Under the pieces are notes generated by a model. That model searched no databases. It had not been told where the DNA came from and worked only from the letters and a program-made list of their open reading frames with translations. The translations under genes were made by a program, and so were the position numbers. From Cenarchaeum sp. SB0662_bin_33 (GTDB lineage: Archaea > Thermoproteota > Nitrososphaeria > Nitrososphaerales > Nitrosopumilaceae): DNA of 15,190 nucleotides. This document shows positions 14,065-15,190 of the stretch, piece after piece (position 1 is the first letter of the stretch; each line of letters begins with the position of its first letter). Location: NCBI GenBank assembly GCA_009840065.1, contig VXON01000182.1, forward strand, positions 1 through 15,190, in the 5' to 3' direction.

Positions 14065-14765
14065 CAAATATCACCTAACCTCTTGCGAAACTCCTCGCTT
14101 GCCTCCTTGTATAACGAGTACGTCCCCACATCGATAAATTTGCCCTTGGTCGGATATGCCAAGACGGTCTCTTTGTTCTTCAGGGCGGCATCGATAAGGG
14201 CATCCATGCCCCAGGGCGTATCTGGCGGTATGTAATTGAGCACATCCGGCTCCATCACATAACATCCCATGTTTATGTTGACTTTTGTGCTGGGTTTTTC
14301 ACGCCATGCCAGTACGTTTCCATCCCCATCAGAATCTATGACACCATAGGGTATCAGAGAGTCATATTCGTGCAGTCCCATGGTAATGAATGCGCCCCGT
14401 CTTTTGTGTATCTCTATCATGTCGGATATATCAAAGTCATATATGGAGTCGCCATACTCACAGACAAATCGGCCATGTACAAGTTCCTGGGCCGTCTTCA
14501 GCTGTCCTGCCGTGGATAGTGGTTTTCTGGACATTGTATATTTGATAGAGGCGCCTGTCTCTGAGCCATCATCAAAGTAGTCCTTGATGACACGGCCCAG
14601 ATAACTTGTACATAGTATTATGTCACGGATGCCGTTTCTTATGTTCCACTCGATTATGTGTTCAAGTATTGGTTTCTCACCCAATGGCAGCATTGGCTTT
14701 GGCATGAACATCGTATATGGAAGTAGGCGCGTGCCAAGACCGCCTGCCAGTATTACAGACTGCAC
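14064..14765 (-). CDS. Sugar-1-phosphate nucleotidyltransferase
   Basis: A 233-residue enzyme of the RfbA/RmlA/GlmU N-terminal domain family, joining a sugar 1-phosphate and an NTP to form an NDP-sugar plus pyrophosphate. Motifs: L6-A-G-G-L-G-T-R13 with the downstream P22-K-P24-M, the PLSTAGQLK loop 82-90 (like G-P-L-G-T-A), metal-binding D106 in EYGDS, E156-K-P in WREKP, and D212 in KFIDVGTY. The protein lacks a hexapeptide-repeat acyltransferase domain, so acetylation would come from the separate GNA1-like neighbour. The frame is open to 14837, but a box at 14787-14796 lies 26 nt from the GTG at 14765, and the family normally begins just before the LAGG strand. The sugar is unproven: glucose, GlcNAc or another. 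Confidence 0.85.
   Translation of the reverse strand: MQSVILAGGLGTRLLPYTMFMPKPMLPLGEKPILEHIIEWNIRNGIRDIILCTSYLGRVIKDYFDDGSETGASIKYTMSRKPLSTAGQLKTAQELVHGRFVCEYGDSIYDFDISDMIEIHKRRGAFITMGLHEYDSLIPYGVIDSDGDGNVLAWREKPSTKVNINMGCYVMEPDVLNYIPPDTPWGMDALIDAALKNKETVLAYPTKGKFIDVGTYSLYKEASEEFRKRLGDI
14070..14076 (-). promoter_or_regulatory. Shine-Dalgarno site deciding the GNA1-like start
   Basis: The minus strand reads AGGTGAT, a strong match to the archaeal anti-Shine-Dalgarno, ending 5 nt before the ATG at 14064. It lies within the last codons of the nucleotidyltransferase gene. Confidence 0.5.
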
Positions 14766-14786
14766 AAGATTAGAGATAAACGTCCC

Positions 14787-14796
14787 GTATTTAAGA
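14787..14796 (-). promoter_or_regulatory. TATA-like box for the nucleotidyltransferase-GNA1 unit
   Basis: The minus strand reads TCTTAAATAC, centred about 26 nt ahead of the GTG at 14765. It argues against the Met codon at 14837, which lies upstream of the box. Confidence 0.45.
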
Positions 14797-14960
14797 GAAA
14801 AGTTTACGTGGGTGGTGCGTAATTCTCCACTGTACATAGTGCCAAATTTTTAGCAGATACTTGTGCGCAAGTTCCACTGGCAGGCTATCCCATTACTGAT
14901 GGGTAGTGCTATGGCATACACTGCTTCCGGCGGGCCCCATACGAGGGTATAGTATTACTG

Positions 14961-15095
14961 GAAAGTGTTTTGCTTTTTGATATGCGTAAAAACGATGACA
15001 TGTATACCAAATGAAAAATTAATGGTTTTTTAATAATGGGTGTTTTAAACGATTTTTTGGTATTAAATTGACTATTCAAAAAGCAAAACACTTTC
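14961..15095. repeat. 20-bp perfect inverted repeat around a 95-bp AT-rich core
   Basis: GAAAGTGTTTTGCTTTTTGA at 14961-14980 recurs as its exact reverse complement at 15076-15095. The 95-bp core is AT-rich and includes a nested inverted pair, ATACCAAA at 15004-15011 and TTTGGTAT at 15056-15063. No gene lies inside. The layout resembles a tiny non-autonomous element (MITE-like), but I see no clear flanking target-site duplication. A transcribed stem-loop is the alternative. Confidence 0.7.
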
Positions 15096-15159
15096 GGCCA
15101 GACAGCGACGTGCGGTCTCTGCCAGCATTATATTTAGTCAGTCAGGCGGGATAGTCTAT

Positions 15160-15190
15160 ATGTGTCTGGCCAGCGTGCTATGGTCTAAGG
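15160..15190 (+). CDS. Possible start of a gene cut by the window edge
   Basis: An ATG at 15160 opens a frame (M-C-L-A-S-V-L-W-S-K) that is still open at the last base. TTATATTTA at 15128-15136 is centred about 28 nt upstream, the same spacing as other leaderless genes here. Ten codons are too few to recognise a family, so this is only a candidate. Confidence 0.2.
   Translation, partial: MCLASVLWSK

Larger units (their letters stand above)
14766..15190. other. Right-end region without a confident gene
   Basis: Apart from the nucleotidyltransferase promoter, no gene can be supported. Two small hairpins lie at 14859-14872 (ACTTG/CAAGT) and 14885-14906 (CCCAT/ATGGG with CTA/TAG outside). A 20-bp inverted repeat with an AT-rich core spans 14961-15095, and a 9-bp inverted pair GGCCAGACA/TGTCTGGCC lies at 15096-15104 and 15163-15171. 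A TATA-like box at 15128-15136 precedes an ATG at 15160 whose frame is open to the edge. Confidence 0.5.

Noticed and set aside
14766..14837. Longer nucleotidyltransferase start at the Met codon at 14837
   Set aside because: The extra 24 residues precede the conserved N-terminal strand, have no family counterpart, and would span the probable TATA-like box.
14920..14945. CCGGCGGGCCCC resembling a tRNA acceptor end
   Set aside because: No T-loop consensus precedes it, and no matching 5' acceptor strand occurs at the proper distance on either strand.
14909..15091. 60-codon minus-strand frame within the inverted repeat region
   Set aside because: It starts with a non-ATG codon inside the right arm and runs through AT-rich DNA with low-complexity Lys, Ser and Phe. 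No promoter or ribosome site was found.
15145..15190. tRNA-like stretch with a box A-like TAGTCTATATG
   Set aside because: The D-stem cannot close, because no complement of GTCT follows the loop, and G18-G19 are missing. The window ends before the anticodon arm, so there is no support.
1..15190. CRISPR array, transposase gene, rRNA or integrase site
   Set aside because: I saw no regularly spaced repeats, DDE or recombinase motifs, or rRNA-like conserved stretches on either strand.

Overview
The window looks like a chromosomal segment of an ammonia-oxidising-type archaeon (Nitrososphaerota/Thaumarchaeota, closest in feel to the Nitrosopumilus/Cenarchaeum side). The gene content is typically archaeal: a family B DNA polymerase with a C-terminal PCNA-binding box, aIF2-beta, DUF424, a RIO1 kinase, a Pno1/Dim2-type KH protein, Topo VI B and A subunits, isopentenyl phosphate kinase and a short archaeal triosephosphate isomerase. 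Base composition is intermediate and isoleucine is very often ATA. The genus assignment is inference; no rRNA is present.

Layout. 1-291: no gene; palindromes and one GC-rich hairpin. 292-810 (-): HEPN-domain protein. 963-5480 (+): dCMP deaminase, PolB interrupted by a 249-residue intein in its catalytic YGD/TDS motif, and TpiA. 5462-6265 (-): isopentenyl phosphate kinase, tail-to-tail with tpiA. 6391-7290 (+): a 49-residue DUF5679 protein, aIF2-beta and DUF424. 7334-11573 (+): a tight, overlapping cluster of RIO1, KH protein, Top6B and Top6A. 11568-12026 (-): membrane-anchored Hsp20/alpha-crystallin-like protein. 12205-13636 (+): GalT-like nucleotidyltransferase and a four-helix membrane protein. 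13627-14765 (-): a two-gene unit of a sugar-1-phosphate nucleotidyltransferase and a eukaryote-like GNA1 acetyltransferase, read toward the membrane protein. 14766-15190: no confident gene; it holds a 20-bp perfect inverted repeat around an AT-rich core and perhaps the first codons of a gene running off the edge.

The genes are mostly informational (replication, decatenation, translation initiation, small-subunit maturation) plus central and envelope metabolism (TIM, isoprenoid precursor, amino-sugar nucleotide). Many first-in-unit genes have an AT-rich TATA-like box centred 25-30 nt upstream of the chosen start, which implies leaderless mRNAs. Several downstream genes have Shine-Dalgarno-like sequences or start/stop overlaps. 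I used this contrast to revise several starts.

The items most worth a second look are the PolB intein with an apparently decayed endonuclease, the GNA1/nucleotidyltransferase pair, the membrane-tethered alpha-crystallin protein, the solitary HEPN protein, the 20-bp inverted repeat near the right end, and a 21-bp in-frame duplication in Top6A. I did not find a CRISPR array, a transposase, an rRNA or a convincing tRNA, and I do not claim a wholly new multi-gene system.
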